Below the pieces are notes generated by a model. The model searched no databases and was not told where the DNA came from. It worked only from the letters and a program-made list of their open reading frames with translations. Positions 8,522 to 16,263 of a stretch of DNA of 64,000 nt are shown piece by piece. The first letter of the stretch is position 1, and each line of letters starts with the position of its first letter. The stretch covers positions 79,137 to 143,136 of the forward strand of contig NZ_LQOU01000035.1 of assembly GCF_002102155.1 (NCBI RefSeq). Direction: 5' to 3'. The translations under genes were made by a program, and so were the position numbers. The stretch is from Mycobacterium europaeum (GTDB lineage Bacteria > Actinomycetota > Actinomycetes > Mycobacteriales > Mycobacteriaceae).

Positions 8522-9363
8522 TCGTCCGTCGGATGGCCCAGGGTCGGTCGGAATCCGGAGTGCGCGATCGCGACCGACGCGCCACTGCCGATGGGACCTG
8601 TGCGGTCGACGAGCACGGCCGATCCGGTGGCCACCCCGTCGTGGCTGTAATGGGTCAGGGAGGCCATGCCGATGTGCGGCCCTTCCGGCAGCCGGCTCAG
8701 CGTGAGGGTGTAGTCGGCGTTGATGAACTGCAAGCCGTTCGTTCCCCAATTGGCAAGGGAAGCCGTGATATCGGCCGCCATCGCCGCACGGGTGAAGGGG
8801 CTGAGCGGTTCGCCGTCGATGAGCGAGCGTGTCTCATGCAGCCAGGTGTATTTCGGGCCGGAGCTACCGGCCCAGTCGGGGTCGCGGTTCTGCAGTTCGG
8901 TGCCCCAACCATAGGTGCGCATGAAGAGCGTGGGTTGGGCGCCATCCTCGATGGGCAGCGGCGGCATCTGCGGGTGCTGGGACCAGACGTCCCCCTCCGG
9001 TTGGGGGCCGCGCCGCAGGAACAGCGCACTCCCCCGCGCGACCGGTGTGTCGCGCTGGGTGAGGATGGCCTCGACGAGCCGCAGCCGCCGCCGGTCGTGG
9101 TGCACGGTGGTGTGCACCTCCATGGGTTCCATCGCGACCGGCGCCGGAAGGTCGACGGTCAGCCGAGCGGGTAGCAGTTGCGGGTCGTCGACCGCGCGTT
9201 CGAGCGCCCAGCCCAGCAGTCCACCGACCACATGCCCACTGAGCGACGGGCCCCACCCACCGCGGGCGATCTGATGCGGCACGAAACGGTGTCCGTCGCG
9301 CGAGAAGTACGGCGCCTGTGCCGCCGCGGCAACGTCATCCGGCACGACATTCGTCTCGGTCAA
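8518..9363 (-). CDS. Acyl-CoA thioesterase-like protein (double hot-dog)
   Basis: The 281-residue protein has two hot-dog repeats as in mycobacterial thioesterase-family proteins of the TesB type. The first contains the G-G-W-G-P-S-L-S-G-H-V-V-G-G-L-L helix and the second the F-I-N-A-D-Y-T-L-T-L-S strand with an expected active-site Asp. It probably hydrolyses or simply binds acyl-CoA. It is the first gene of a two-gene operon with the acyl-CoA ligase (4-bp overlap). The 136 bp upstream are A/T-richer (9405-9435) and probably hold the promoter. Confidence 0.8.
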   Translation of the reverse strand: MTETNVVPDDVAAAAQAPYFSRDGHRFVPHQIARGGWGPSLSGHVVGGLLGWALERAVDDPQLLPARLTVDLPAPVAMEPMEVHTTVHHDRRRLRLVEAILTQRDTPVARGSALFLRRGPQPEGDVWSQHPQMPPLPIEDGAQPTLFMRTYGWGTELQNRDPDWAGSSGPKYTWLHETRSLIDGEPLSPFTRAAMAADITASLANWGTNGLQFINADYTLTLSRLPEGPHIGMASLTHYSHDGVATGSAVLVDRTGPIGSGASVAIAHSGFRPTLGHPTDE

Positions 9364-9499
9364 TGCGCGACGCTCCGCCCAGAGATGGGATTCCCTCGTG
9401 TGAGGATGGCAACAGTAGATATTACAGTTTGATCGCCAGTCTCAACGGGCCGACCGGTGACCCGTCAATTCGGTAGCCGAGCAAGGGCGTTCGCGCGTG

Positions 9500-10243
9500 T
9501 CAGGCGACCGCGGCGCCCACCAGGTGGCCGATCGCGTAGGTGATCGCCAGCGCGAGGCCACCCCCGATGACGTTGCGCAGCACGGCCGGGACCTTGGGCG
9601 CCCCGCCCAAACCGGCCGACACCGCACCGGTGATCACCAGGGCGACGAGTACGGCTGCGACGGTGACCGGGATCCGCCACGCCGTCGGCGGCGCCAAGAT
9701 CGCGATCAGCGGCAACAGGGCGCCGACCGCGAACGACAGCGCCGACGACGACGCCGCCTGCCACGGGTTGGTCAGCTCCTCGGGATTGATGCCCAGTTCG
9801 ACCTCGGCATGGGCGAGCAGCGGGTTGTGGTCGGTGAGCTCCTCGGCGACGGTGCGGGCGGTCGCCGCACTCAGGCCCTTCGCTTCGTACAGGGCGGCAA
9901 GCTCGTCCAACTCGGCGGCCGGATCGTCGCGCAGCTCTTGGCGCTCCTTGTGCAACAGCGCCTTCTCGGTATCACGCTGGGTGCTCACCGACACGTATTC
10001 GCCCAGCGCCATGGACACCGCTCCGGCAACCAGTCCGGCGCTGCCGGCGGTCAATATCGGGGCGCGTTCCATGGTCGCCGCGGCAACGCCGACCACGATG
10101 CCCGCCGTGGAGACGATCCCATCGTTGGCGCCCAGCACTCCGGCGCGCAGCCAGTTCAACTTCGATGAGACCGAGCCCTGATGCGGTTCGGCAGGATGCG
10201 GATGCGACGGGCTCGACACGGCCGCAACGATATACGGCGGCAA
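9500..10243 (-). CDS. VIT1/CCC1-family metal transporter
   Basis: This 247-residue membrane protein has the CCC1/VIT1 signature G-A-N-D-G-I-V-S-T in its first helix, a cytosolic Glu-rich helical insert (about 95-160) as in ferric/manganese VIT transporters, and three further helices at the C-terminus. It likely exports or sequesters Fe2+ or Mn2+. The N-terminal 30 residues are polar with His/Pro and may not be needed; a later start near the L-N-W-L-R-A-G segment is possible. It stands alone, divergent from the Gly-Gly-Pro repeat gene. Confidence 0.88.
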   Translation of the reverse strand: MPPYIVAAVSSPSHPHPAEPHQGSVSSKLNWLRAGVLGANDGIVSTAGIVVGVAAATMERAPILTAGSAGLVAGAVSMALGEYVSVSTQRDTEKALLHKERQELRDDPAAELDELAALYEAKGLSAATARTVAEELTDHNPLLAHAEVELGINPEELTNPWQAASSSALSFAVGALLPLIAILAPPTAWRIPVTVAAVLVALVITGAVSAGLGGAPKVPAVLRNVIGGGLALAITYAIGHLVGAAVA

Positions 10244-10535
10244 CCCGCCGGGCCAGCATACATAGCCTTGCCAAAGTGGTGGGGCCTCTCGGCCTCGGCA
10301 TTTTGCCTGAAGGTCACTCGCGTCGAGCCGGCGCGTCGAGCCGGCGCGGGTCGCCGTGGTTTATGTCTCGCGGTCCCCGGGCCGGTCGTCCGCCGTCCGC
10401 TGCGTCGACACGCCGGTCGGCGCCCCAGAAGTTCTGCATGGGCCGCGCACAGCCGTTGCATAGGGAAGCTATCTAGGGTCGGTCGGGTAAGGGGGATTCC
10501 GAGGAGTTCACCAGCCGATAGACAGGTGAAGGACT

Positions 10536-11123
10536 ATGAACTTTAAGCAATTACTTGGGGGGATCACCGTCGCCGGCGCGCTGAGCGCCGCGGCATTGGG
10601 TATGGGCGCCGGAGCGGCCAACGCCGCTCCGGGCGGGCCTCCGCCCGGCCCGGCCGGCAGTCACGGCGGGCCCGCGCCCGCGGGTATCCATCCACCGAAC
10701 GCACCCGGTGATCCGGGCGGACCTGGTGGGCCGGGCGGCCCGGGTGGACCTGGCGGACCCGGCGGCCCGGGTGGGCCCCCCGGCGGCCCCGGCGGTCCGG
10801 GCGGACCCGACCATCCCGGTGGGCCCGGCGGCCCGGGTGGTCCCGGCGGACCCGATCACCCGGGCGGGCCCGGTGGGCCCGGCGGTCCGTGGCACGGAGA
10901 CCCGCAGCGGGGCTACTTCCGCGGGGCGCCGTGGGGCGACGGGCCGGCGCCTTGGGGACCCGGCGAACCGCCGCGACCCAACTGGGACAGGCCACTCCCC
11001 CCGCCTGGCGGGCAATGGGGATACGGCCCGATCAACTACTGGGGCTACCAGGAGACGCCCGTGTGGGATCCCGGATTCCACCAATGGGGGTTCTGGTTCT
11101 TCGGAGTCTGGATTCCGCTGTAA
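10536..11123 (+). CDS. Secreted Gly-Gly-Pro repeat protein (collagen-like)
   Basis: The 195-residue product has an N-terminal signal peptide with cleavage predicted after A-N-A. Residues about 50-112 are a run of Gly-Gly-Pro triplets interrupted twice by Asp-His-Pro. The C-terminus (about 113-195) is rich in Trp, Tyr, Gly and Pro and ends in W-I-P-L. The repeats look like collagen-type G-x-y triplets, although every x is Gly, so a polyproline-II bundle is as likely as a triple helix. GTGAAGG precedes the ATG. A strong hairpin follows. A second protein of this kind is encoded at 13407. Function unknown. Confidence 0.85.
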   Translation: MNFKQLLGGITVAGALSAAALGMGAGAANAAPGGPPPGPAGSHGGPAPAGIHPPNAPGDPGGPGGPGGPGGPGGPGGPGGPPGGPGGPGGPDHPGGPGGPGGPGGPDHPGGPGGPGGPWHGDPQRGYFRGAPWGDGPAPWGPGEPPRPNWDRPLPPPGGQWGYGPINYWGYQETPVWDPGFHQWGFWFFGVWIPL

Positions 11124-11133
11124 ACCAGCAATG

Positions 11134-11177
11134 AGCACGGCGCCCGCTTCGCCACTCGGCGAGGCGGGCGTCGTGCT
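11134..11177 (+). terminator. Hairpin after the Gly-Gly-Pro gene
   Basis: A 20-bp inverted repeat (arms 11134-11153 and 11158-11177) with only two G-U-type mismatches and a four-base loop begins ten bases after the stop codon. There is no U-tract, which is usual for mycobacterial intrinsic terminators. Confidence 0.65.
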
Positions 11178-11384
11178 GTCACCCCCCGGCGACAAGTCGA
11201 AGCCGTCTGGACGAACCTGCGGGCGTTGCGTCGTTGGGACCTTTGACCTTCGGGCGTGGGCCCTACGCCATGCCACAGATGTCGTATGGCCCTCGTTTGA
11301 TGTGTCTCGATAGCGAAACATCGAGGTCACGGTTTGGGGTGTCGCACCCGCCGGAGTTGAGCGATTGACCGAACAGGAGGCGCG

Positions 11385-11711
11385 ATGACCACGCAAGAAC
11401 TTCGCGTGAGCCCGCTCTACGCGGGGATAGTGGTCACCACCGCGGTGTCGGGAATCTGCGCGTTGGCCGCGCTTGCCGCCGGCTCGCCACTTCAGTTCGG
11501 CGTCGCGCTGGCGCTATTCGGCGCCGGGTGGATTGCCGCCGACTTCATCCAACGCACACTTGACCCCGGGCAGCAGCGTTTCACCCGTCGATGCGAAGTC
11601 ACCGTCGCGCGCCCGGTCCCCGCCTATCAACCCTCTCGCGTCGTGTACGCCGGTCACTGTGAGCACTTCTCGCGACCGGCCCCGCGGGTCGTGAGCAAGT
11701 TCGCCGCCTGA
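11385..11711 (+). CDS. Small membrane protein, unknown function
   Basis: The 108-residue protein has two adjacent hydrophobic helices (about 10-32 and 36-54) followed by a basic, probably cytosolic tail of about 50 residues. An excellent AGGAGG lies at 11376-11381, five bases before the ATG, so the start is secure. No conserved domain is recognised. It converges on the methyltransferase gene with 7 bp between stops. Confidence 0.7.
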   Translation: MTTQELRVSPLYAGIVVTTAVSGICALAALAAGSPLQFGVALALFGAGWIAADFIQRTLDPGQQRFTRRCEVTVARPVPAYQPSRVVYAGHCEHFSRPAPRVVSKFAA

Positions 11712-11718
11712 CGATCGA

Positions 11719-12354
11719 TCAGCTCTTGGTGCCGACCGTAATGAGGTCGGAGATGACCTGTGTCCACACCGGTCGACGAATGCGATGCTGATCGCTGATC
11801 GCAAAACCCGCGCCCTCGAACAACGCGCGCATCTCCCCCGGCGACGCGTTGTGCTGCGGCTTCCACCTGTTGACCGAGGGCGCCTGCAGCAACGGTTGCC
11901 GGGCGCTCAGGGCCGCGACCGCCACCAACCCGCCCGGCGCCAGCACGCGGTGGAATTCGCGCAGTGCCGCCGGCTGGTCGAAGAAGTGGAACGCCGAGGT
12001 GGTCACCACCGCGTCGAGCGCGCCGTCGTCGAACGGCAGTTGTTCGGCGGGGGCGCGCAGCCACTGCACCCGGTCGGTTCTGGCACGGGCGCGGGCGAGC
12101 ATGCCGTCGGACATGTCGACACCGTAGATCGCGTCGGGCTGCAGCTCGCGGGCAATCCGATCACTGAGAATGCCTGTGCCGCAGGCGATATCAGCGACCT
12201 TGCGGGCCGCATGAGCGCGTAGCTGCGCGATCACCTCGTCGTGCGGCGGGCGGTATACCCAGCGCTGGAGGAACGGCAGGTCGTACGCCGGGGCCACCAA
12301 GCCCCACAGCCGCGTGACCGCGTCATTGAGCCCTCGCCGGCTCGGTGCCGTCAT
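11719..12354 (-). CDS. Class I SAM-dependent methyltransferase
   Basis: The 211-residue protein has the Methyltransf_11 layout: motif I V-A-D-I-A-C-G-T-G-I-L near residue 50, the acidic adenosyl-binding G-V-D-M-S-D-G-M-L, and motif IV D-A-V-V-T-T-S-A-F-H-F-F-D-Q. The substrate is unknown; related mycobacterial enzymes act on lipids or small molecules. The ATG at 12354 overlaps the stop of the upstream TIGR00027 gene (ATGA), which fixes the start and shows translational coupling. Confidence 0.88.
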   Translation of the reverse strand: MTAPSRRGLNDAVTRLWGLVAPAYDLPFLQRWVYRPPHDEVIAQLRAHAARKVADIACGTGILSDRIARELQPDAIYGVDMSDGMLARARARTDRVQWLRAPAEQLPFDDGALDAVVTTSAFHFFDQPAALREFHRVLAPGGLVAVAALSARQPLLQAPSVNRWKPQHNASPGEMRALFEGAGFAISDQHRIRRPVWTQVISDLITVGTKS

Positions 12355-13283
12355 TTGCCCAGTACGGAGCTGTAGTAGATGGTGTCGGCGACCGACACCG
12401 AGTCGTTGGTTTGCGGAATCGCGGCAAGCCCGCTGTCGGCCAACAACTCGCTCATCTTGGTGCCGGCCGTCTGCCACCCCAGGTTCTTCAGGTACTCGGC
12501 AACGTCGTTACGCTCACCCTCGAAACCCAGTTCCTCCCAATCCAACTCGAAGCCGTGGTCGCGCCACTTGGCGGTGGCCCTGCGCATCATCTCCCGCGCC
12601 TTGTCGACATCTTGCTGCGGCCGGTCCGGGATCGCTTCGACGGCCAGCCTGCTGCCCTCGGCGCTCAGCGCGGAGATGTTGTCCAGCAAGCGGTCCTGCG
12701 CGTCGGGCGGCAGGTACCCGAAGAGACCTTCCGCGATCCACGCGGTCGGGCGGCTCTTGTCAAAGCCCGCGTCCGCCAACGCTTTCGGCCAGTCGCGCCG
12801 CAAGTCAATGGCGACCGTGCGCAGGTCGGCCCGAGGGGCGGCGCCCAGCCCTGCCAGGGTGGTGGTCTTGAACTCGATCACCTCCGGCTGGTCGATTTCG
12901 AACACGGTCATGTCGGCAGGCCATGGCAGCCGGTAGGCGCGCGCGTCGAGGCCGGACGCCAGGATGACGGCCTGACGGATCCCCGCCTGCGCCGCGTCGT
13001 GAAAGAAGGTGTCGAAGAACCGGGTGCGGGCGGCCATGGCCGCGGGCATGTGTTCGAGTTTCCAGCCGGATTCGTGGTCGTCGACGTCGGCGGCGTCGAG
13101 GTCGCCGTCGACCCATCGCGTGAAGAAGTCCACGCCGACGGCGCGAACCAGCGGTTCGGCGAACCGGTCCTCGATCAGCGGATCGTCGGCCTTGGTCGCG
13201 ATCGCCCGGGCCGCGGCGACCATGGTGGCCGTCGCGCCCACACTGGTGGCCAAATCCCAGGTGTCGTTGTCTGTGCGTGGCAT
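12351..13283 (-). CDS. TIGR00027 family SAM-dependent methyltransferase
   Basis: This 310-residue protein belongs to the large mycobacterial family related to leucine carboxyl methyltransferases. Typical features are the N-terminal D-L-A-T-S-V-G-A-T-A, A-S-G-L-D-A-R-A-Y-R-L (SAM loop), F-E-I-D-Q-P-E-V, and A-E-G-L-F-G-Y-L-P motifs. A GAGGGGGAA ribosome-binding site lies about ten bases before the ATG and a TATACT -10-like box lies at 13321-13326 on the minus strand. It is the first gene of a two-gene methyltransferase operon. A paralogue lies at 38437 in the island. Confidence 0.92.
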   Translation of the reverse strand: MPRTDNDTWDLATSVGATATMVAAARAIATKADDPLIEDRFAEPLVRAVGVDFFTRWVDGDLDAADVDDHESGWKLEHMPAAMAARTRFFDTFFHDAAQAGIRQAVILASGLDARAYRLPWPADMTVFEIDQPEVIEFKTTTLAGLGAAPRADLRTVAIDLRRDWPKALADAGFDKSRPTAWIAEGLFGYLPPDAQDRLLDNISALSAEGSRLAVEAIPDRPQQDVDKAREMMRRATAKWRDHGFELDWEELGFEGERNDVAEYLKNLGWQTAGTKMSELLADSGLAAIPQTNDSVSVADTIYYSSVLGK

Positions 13284-13406
13284 GCGCCGGTTCCCCCTCG
13301 GAGTGAAAGCGATACTTAGCCAGTATAACGACCGTCCGGGCTGGATGGTTCCCGGCGATTTGTCGTGGGCCGCCGCGCGGGGAGAGGGGTTGGGTCGCGC
13401 GCGGTC

Positions 13407-13700
13407 CTACGGGCCAGGACCGCCGGGACCGCCGGGTCCACCCGGCCCGCCCAGCCCACCGGGTCCGCCCAGTCCCCCCGGTTCGCTCGGCCCACCGGGT
13501 CCGCCCGGCCCGTTCACGGCGGGGACCGCGGGCACGCATTGATGCAAGTCCACGCTCCACACAAAGCCCTCGCCGCAATTGGGGTCGGCCCGGCCGATCG
13601 CCGGCGCCGAGATCGCGATTGCCGGCAATGCTGTCAAAGCGAGCGCGAAGGCGCCGAATGCCCAGCCTCGTCGCAGATGCGTCATCGCTGCGATTCTCAT
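13407..13700 (-). CDS. Second secreted Gly-Gly-Pro repeat protein
   Basis: The 97-residue product starts at the ATG at 13700 behind GGAGGGG. It has a signal peptide ending near I-G-R-A-D-P, a short Cys-flanked segment (N-C-G-E-G-F-V-W-S-V-D-L-H-Q-C) and a C-terminal half of Gly-Gly-Pro/Leu repeats running to the stop. The Cys-x13-Cys segment resembles a small disulfide loop seen in exported mycobacterial peptides. It shares the repeat type, but not the C-terminal domain, of the protein at 10536. Function unknown. Confidence 0.75.
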   Translation of the reverse strand: MRIAAMTHLRRGWAFGAFALALTALPAIAISAPAIGRADPNCGEGFVWSVDLHQCVPAVPAVNGPGGPGGPSEPGGLGGPGGLGGPGGPGGPGGPGP

Positions 13701-13774
13701 GTCGGTCCCCTCCAGGCCGGCGGTACTCGGCGCGGACCAGTGGCCGACCGCGTGTACATCAATTTTGCGCCACG

Positions 13775-13957
13775 TCACCCGGCGGCGGTGCTGTTATTCG
13801 GTAACCAGTTCGAAGACCGGGATGACCCGATCCGTGCGCTCCGGTACTCACCGAACCCGGGTGCTCGCTCGACGACGATACGGTAGACGGAATCGCGCTC
13901 GTCGCGCGGCAATTCACGCATGGCGGCCGGCCTGGGGGCTTGTGCATCATCGGTCAT
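13775..13957 (-). CDS. Possible small protein, 60 residues
   Basis: The frame starts at an ATG behind a weak GGGATGGG and encodes a hydrophilic peptide beginning M-T-D-D-A-Q-A-P and containing R-D-S-V-Y-R-I-V-V-E-R-A-P-G-F. It sits alone in the 382-bp gap between the secreted repeat protein and the divergent yihY-like gene. The last 25 residues look less protein-like and a frameshift is possible. I recognise no family. Confidence 0.35.
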   Translation of the reverse strand: MTDDAQAPRPAAMRELPRDERDSVYRIVVERAPGFGEYRSARIGSSRSSNWLPNNSTAAG

Positions 13958-14082
13958 CGACCCATCCCGGCATGGGTATCCCGCCGGCGAGCGGCTCCAC
14001 GGTTGACCGTCGCCGGATTCGGGTATCACCTGGCAATCCCATCGGGGGGGATCCGCTTCCGCTGCGACGAAGTGAGCACGAG

Positions 14083-15099
14083 ATGGTCGGCTGGCTGGAC
14101 AGGCTGCAGCGACGAAACCGCACTGCCGGTGTGGTGATCGGCGTCATTTACAAATACCTCGACGATCAAGGCGGGTACCTGTCCGCGCTGATCACCTATT
14201 ACGGCTTCGTGTCGCTGTTCCCGCTCCTGCTGCTGTTGACCACGGGACTCGGCCTGGTCCTGGCCGGACGCCCCGATCTGCAGGAGCAGGTGCTGCACAG
14301 CACCTTGAGGCAATTCCCGGTCATCGGCAGCCAGCTGCATCAGCCCGCGGGGCTCAGCGGAGGCACCGTCGCCGTGGTGGTCGGCATTGCGGGAGCGCTC
14401 TACGGCGGTCTGGGCGTCGGTCAGGCGGTGCAGAATGCGATGGACTCGGTGTGGGCCGTCCCGCGGAACAAGCGACCCGACCCGATCCGCTCGCGCCTGC
14501 GCAGCTTGATGTTGTTGTTGGTCCTCGGCTCGGCGGCCCTGGCCGCCACCGCCCTGTCCGCGGCGGGCCAGGCCACCGGGGCGCTGGGCATCTTCGGAAA
14601 GATCGGCGTCGCACTGGTTGCCGTGGGGATCAATGCGTTGATTTGCCTGGTGGCGTTTCGGGTGACCACCGCGCGGGACCTCACCTATCGCCAGGTGCTG
14701 CCGGGAGCGCTTGCGGCAGCAGTGATTTGGCAGATACTGCAGTGGGGCGGTGCCGGATACATTCGGCACACGGTCAAATCGGCCAGCGCCACCAACAGCG
14801 TCTTCGCCTTGGTGCTGGGGCTGCTGGCCTTCCTGTTCCTGGTGTCGTCCACGCTGGTTCTGTGCGCCGAGATCAACGTCGTTCTCGTGGAACGGCTTTA
14901 CCCCCGCGCCTTGCTCACTCCATTCACCGATGACGCCGAACTCACACCGGCCGACCGCAAGACCTACACCAAGAAGGCAAAAGCCGAGCGGGTCAAGGGC
15001 TTTCAGCGTGTCAGCGTCCGGTTCGGCGACCTGGCCCGCAAGGCGAGCCGGCCCCGGACGCAGACGCCGCCGACCATCCCCAGCCAACCCGCAGGCTAG
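14083..15099 (+). CDS. YihY/virulence factor BrkB family membrane protein
   Basis: The 338-residue protein has six hydrophobic helices typical of the YihY/BrkB family, including S-A-L-I-T-Y-Y-G-F-V-S-L-F-P-L in helix 1 and V-I-W-Q-I-L-Q-W-G-G in the central region. A basic cytosolic tail of about 55 residues follows. Members were once called ribonuclease BN, wrongly; the true role is unknown. The ATG at 14083 was chosen because sequence further upstream in frame is not membrane-protein-like. It ends directly against the convergent DUF3072 gene. Confidence 0.88.
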   Translation: MVGWLDRLQRRNRTAGVVIGVIYKYLDDQGGYLSALITYYGFVSLFPLLLLLTTGLGLVLAGRPDLQEQVLHSTLRQFPVIGSQLHQPAGLSGGTVAVVVGIAGALYGGLGVGQAVQNAMDSVWAVPRNKRPDPIRSRLRSLMLLLVLGSAALAATALSAAGQATGALGIFGKIGVALVAVGINALICLVAFRVTTARDLTYRQVLPGALAAAVIWQILQWGGAGYIRHTVKSASATNSVFALVLGLLAFLFLVSSTLVLCAEINVVLVERLYPRALLTPFTDDAELTPADRKTYTKKAKAERVKGFQRVSVRFGDLARKASRPRTQTPPTIPSQPAG

Positions 15100-15312
15100 T
15101 CAGTTGCCGCGGCCCGTCTGCTGCTGCAGCTCGTCGATGAGCTCCGACGCTTGGGCCTTCGTCATGTCGTCGGGAACGTCGCGCCCGGCCTCCTGGGCCA
15201 GGGTGTGCACGTAGCTACGCTGCGGACCGGTCATCGGCTCGTCGCCGGTCACCCACCGGGACGGGTCCTTCTCGGGATTTTCGCTGGGCGCCGGCCGGGT
15301 GTCGTCAGTCAT
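15100..15312 (-). CDS. DUF3072 family protein
   Basis: This 70-residue acidic cytosolic protein carries the DUF3072 core M-T-G-P-Q-R-S-Y-V-H-T-L-A-Q-E-A-G followed by D-D-M-T-K-A-Q-A-S-E-L-I-D-E-L-Q, probably two helices. A SAP-like helical fold is possible. Its stop codon abuts the stop of the yihY-like gene. Function unknown. Confidence 0.8.
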   Translation of the reverse strand: MTDDTRPAPSENPEKDPSRWVTGDEPMTGPQRSYVHTLAQEAGRDVPDDMTKAQASELIDELQQQTGRGN

Positions 15313-15423
15313 GTCTTCCACCTCCGCGCAGGGGGATAGCCATCGCACATAGGTTCGAAACATGACTCGGCGTGTGGCGGACGTCGCAGCCGGCACGCCC
15401 CGCGGTTTGGAACAATCGATGCC

Positions 15424-15927
15424 ATGGCGCGTTCCTTCGACATCCTGATCGAATCGCCCGCCAGCGTGGGGCAGATCCACACGACGTTCGGCCGCGAGGA
15501 CTACTGGCTGGCCCGCCTTCGAGCCGGCAACGTCCCCACAACCCTGGATTCGCTGGTCGTCGGCGATGACGGCACGGTGTCCGTCCGCGCCACCCAGCAC
15601 GTGTCCCGCCAGGTCCTGCCGACGCTCATCGCCAAGGCGGTCCCCGGCGAGCTGAAGATCGTGCACAGCGAGACGTGGCGGCCGTCCGGCGACGGCGAGG
15701 TGCGCGGGCAGATCAGCGTCGTCAGTTCCGGCGGGGTGGGATCCGGGCGGGCGGAAGCCTGGCTGGCACCCGCGGGCGACGGCGCCCGCCTGCGCTTCGC
15801 CGTGGAGGTGGCGGTCAAAATCCCGCTGGTGGGCCGCAAGCTCGAGAAATCGATGCAAGCCGACCTATCCAAGAGCATCCCGGAGCTGCAGCGCTTCACC
15901 ACCAGCTGGATCGCCGAAAACACCTGA
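15424..15927 (+). CDS. DUF2505 family protein
   Basis: The 167-residue protein begins M-A-R-S-F-D-I-L-I-E-S-P and shows the SRPBCC-like beta-sheet and long C-terminal helix pattern of DUF2505, an actinobacterial family related to START-fold lipid-binding proteins. No signal peptide or membrane helix is present. A divergent gap of 111 bp separates it from the DUF3072 gene. Ligand and role are unknown. Confidence 0.85.
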   Translation: MARSFDILIESPASVGQIHTTFGREDYWLARLRAGNVPTTLDSLVVGDDGTVSVRATQHVSRQVLPTLIAKAVPGELKIVHSETWRPSGDGEVRGQISVVSSGGVGSGRAEAWLAPAGDGARLRFAVEVAVKIPLVGRKLEKSMQADLSKSIPELQRFTTSWIAENT

Positions 15928-15945
15928 CCTCGCGGCGACAGCTCG

Positions 15946-16263
15946 TCAGTGTTCCGGTGCCGGCTCGACGGCGACGAGCTCGGTGAGCCCGCTGATGGTG
16001 AGGATGGGCATCAGGATCGGGTGGGCGATGAGGTGGATGCGGTTGGCGTGGGTGAACAAGGCGTTGATGGCGGCGCTATCCAGGTACTCGACACCGCTGA
16101 GGTCGACCGTGAGCGGGCCGCCCGGGGCGGCCTCGCCGGTGGCGGCGGTGAGGGCTTGAACGAAGGCGTCGATATTGCTCAGATCGATCTCCCCCGCCGC
16201 GACCAGCATCAGTTCCCCGTCGCTGCGGCGCGCGGTGTCGAGGGTGAGCGACGTGGGCATCAT
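15946..16263 (-). CDS. STAS-domain anti-sigma factor antagonist
   Basis: This 105-residue single STAS domain has the strand-loop L-T-V-D-L-S-G-V-E-Y-L-D-S-A-A; Ser63 directly follows the conserved Asp and is the expected phosphorylation site by analogy with SpoIIAA/RsbV. The ATG overlaps the stop of the upstream phosphatase-kinase gene (ATGA). Its likely partner is therefore that protein: its kinase domain would phosphorylate and its phosphatase domain dephosphorylate Ser63. No sigma factor gene is nearby, so the final target is outside the window. Confidence 0.88.
   Translation of the reverse strand: MMPTSLTLDTARRSDGELMLVAAGEIDLSNIDAFVQALTAATGEAAPGGPLTVDLSGVEYLDSAAINALFTHANRIHLIAHPILMPILTISGLTELVAVEPAPEH

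Noticed and set aside
10700..10900. Short tandem repeats that could suggest a CRISPR array or minisatellite
   Set aside because: They are in-frame Gly-Gly-Pro codons of a signal-peptide protein; there are no spacers of constant length.
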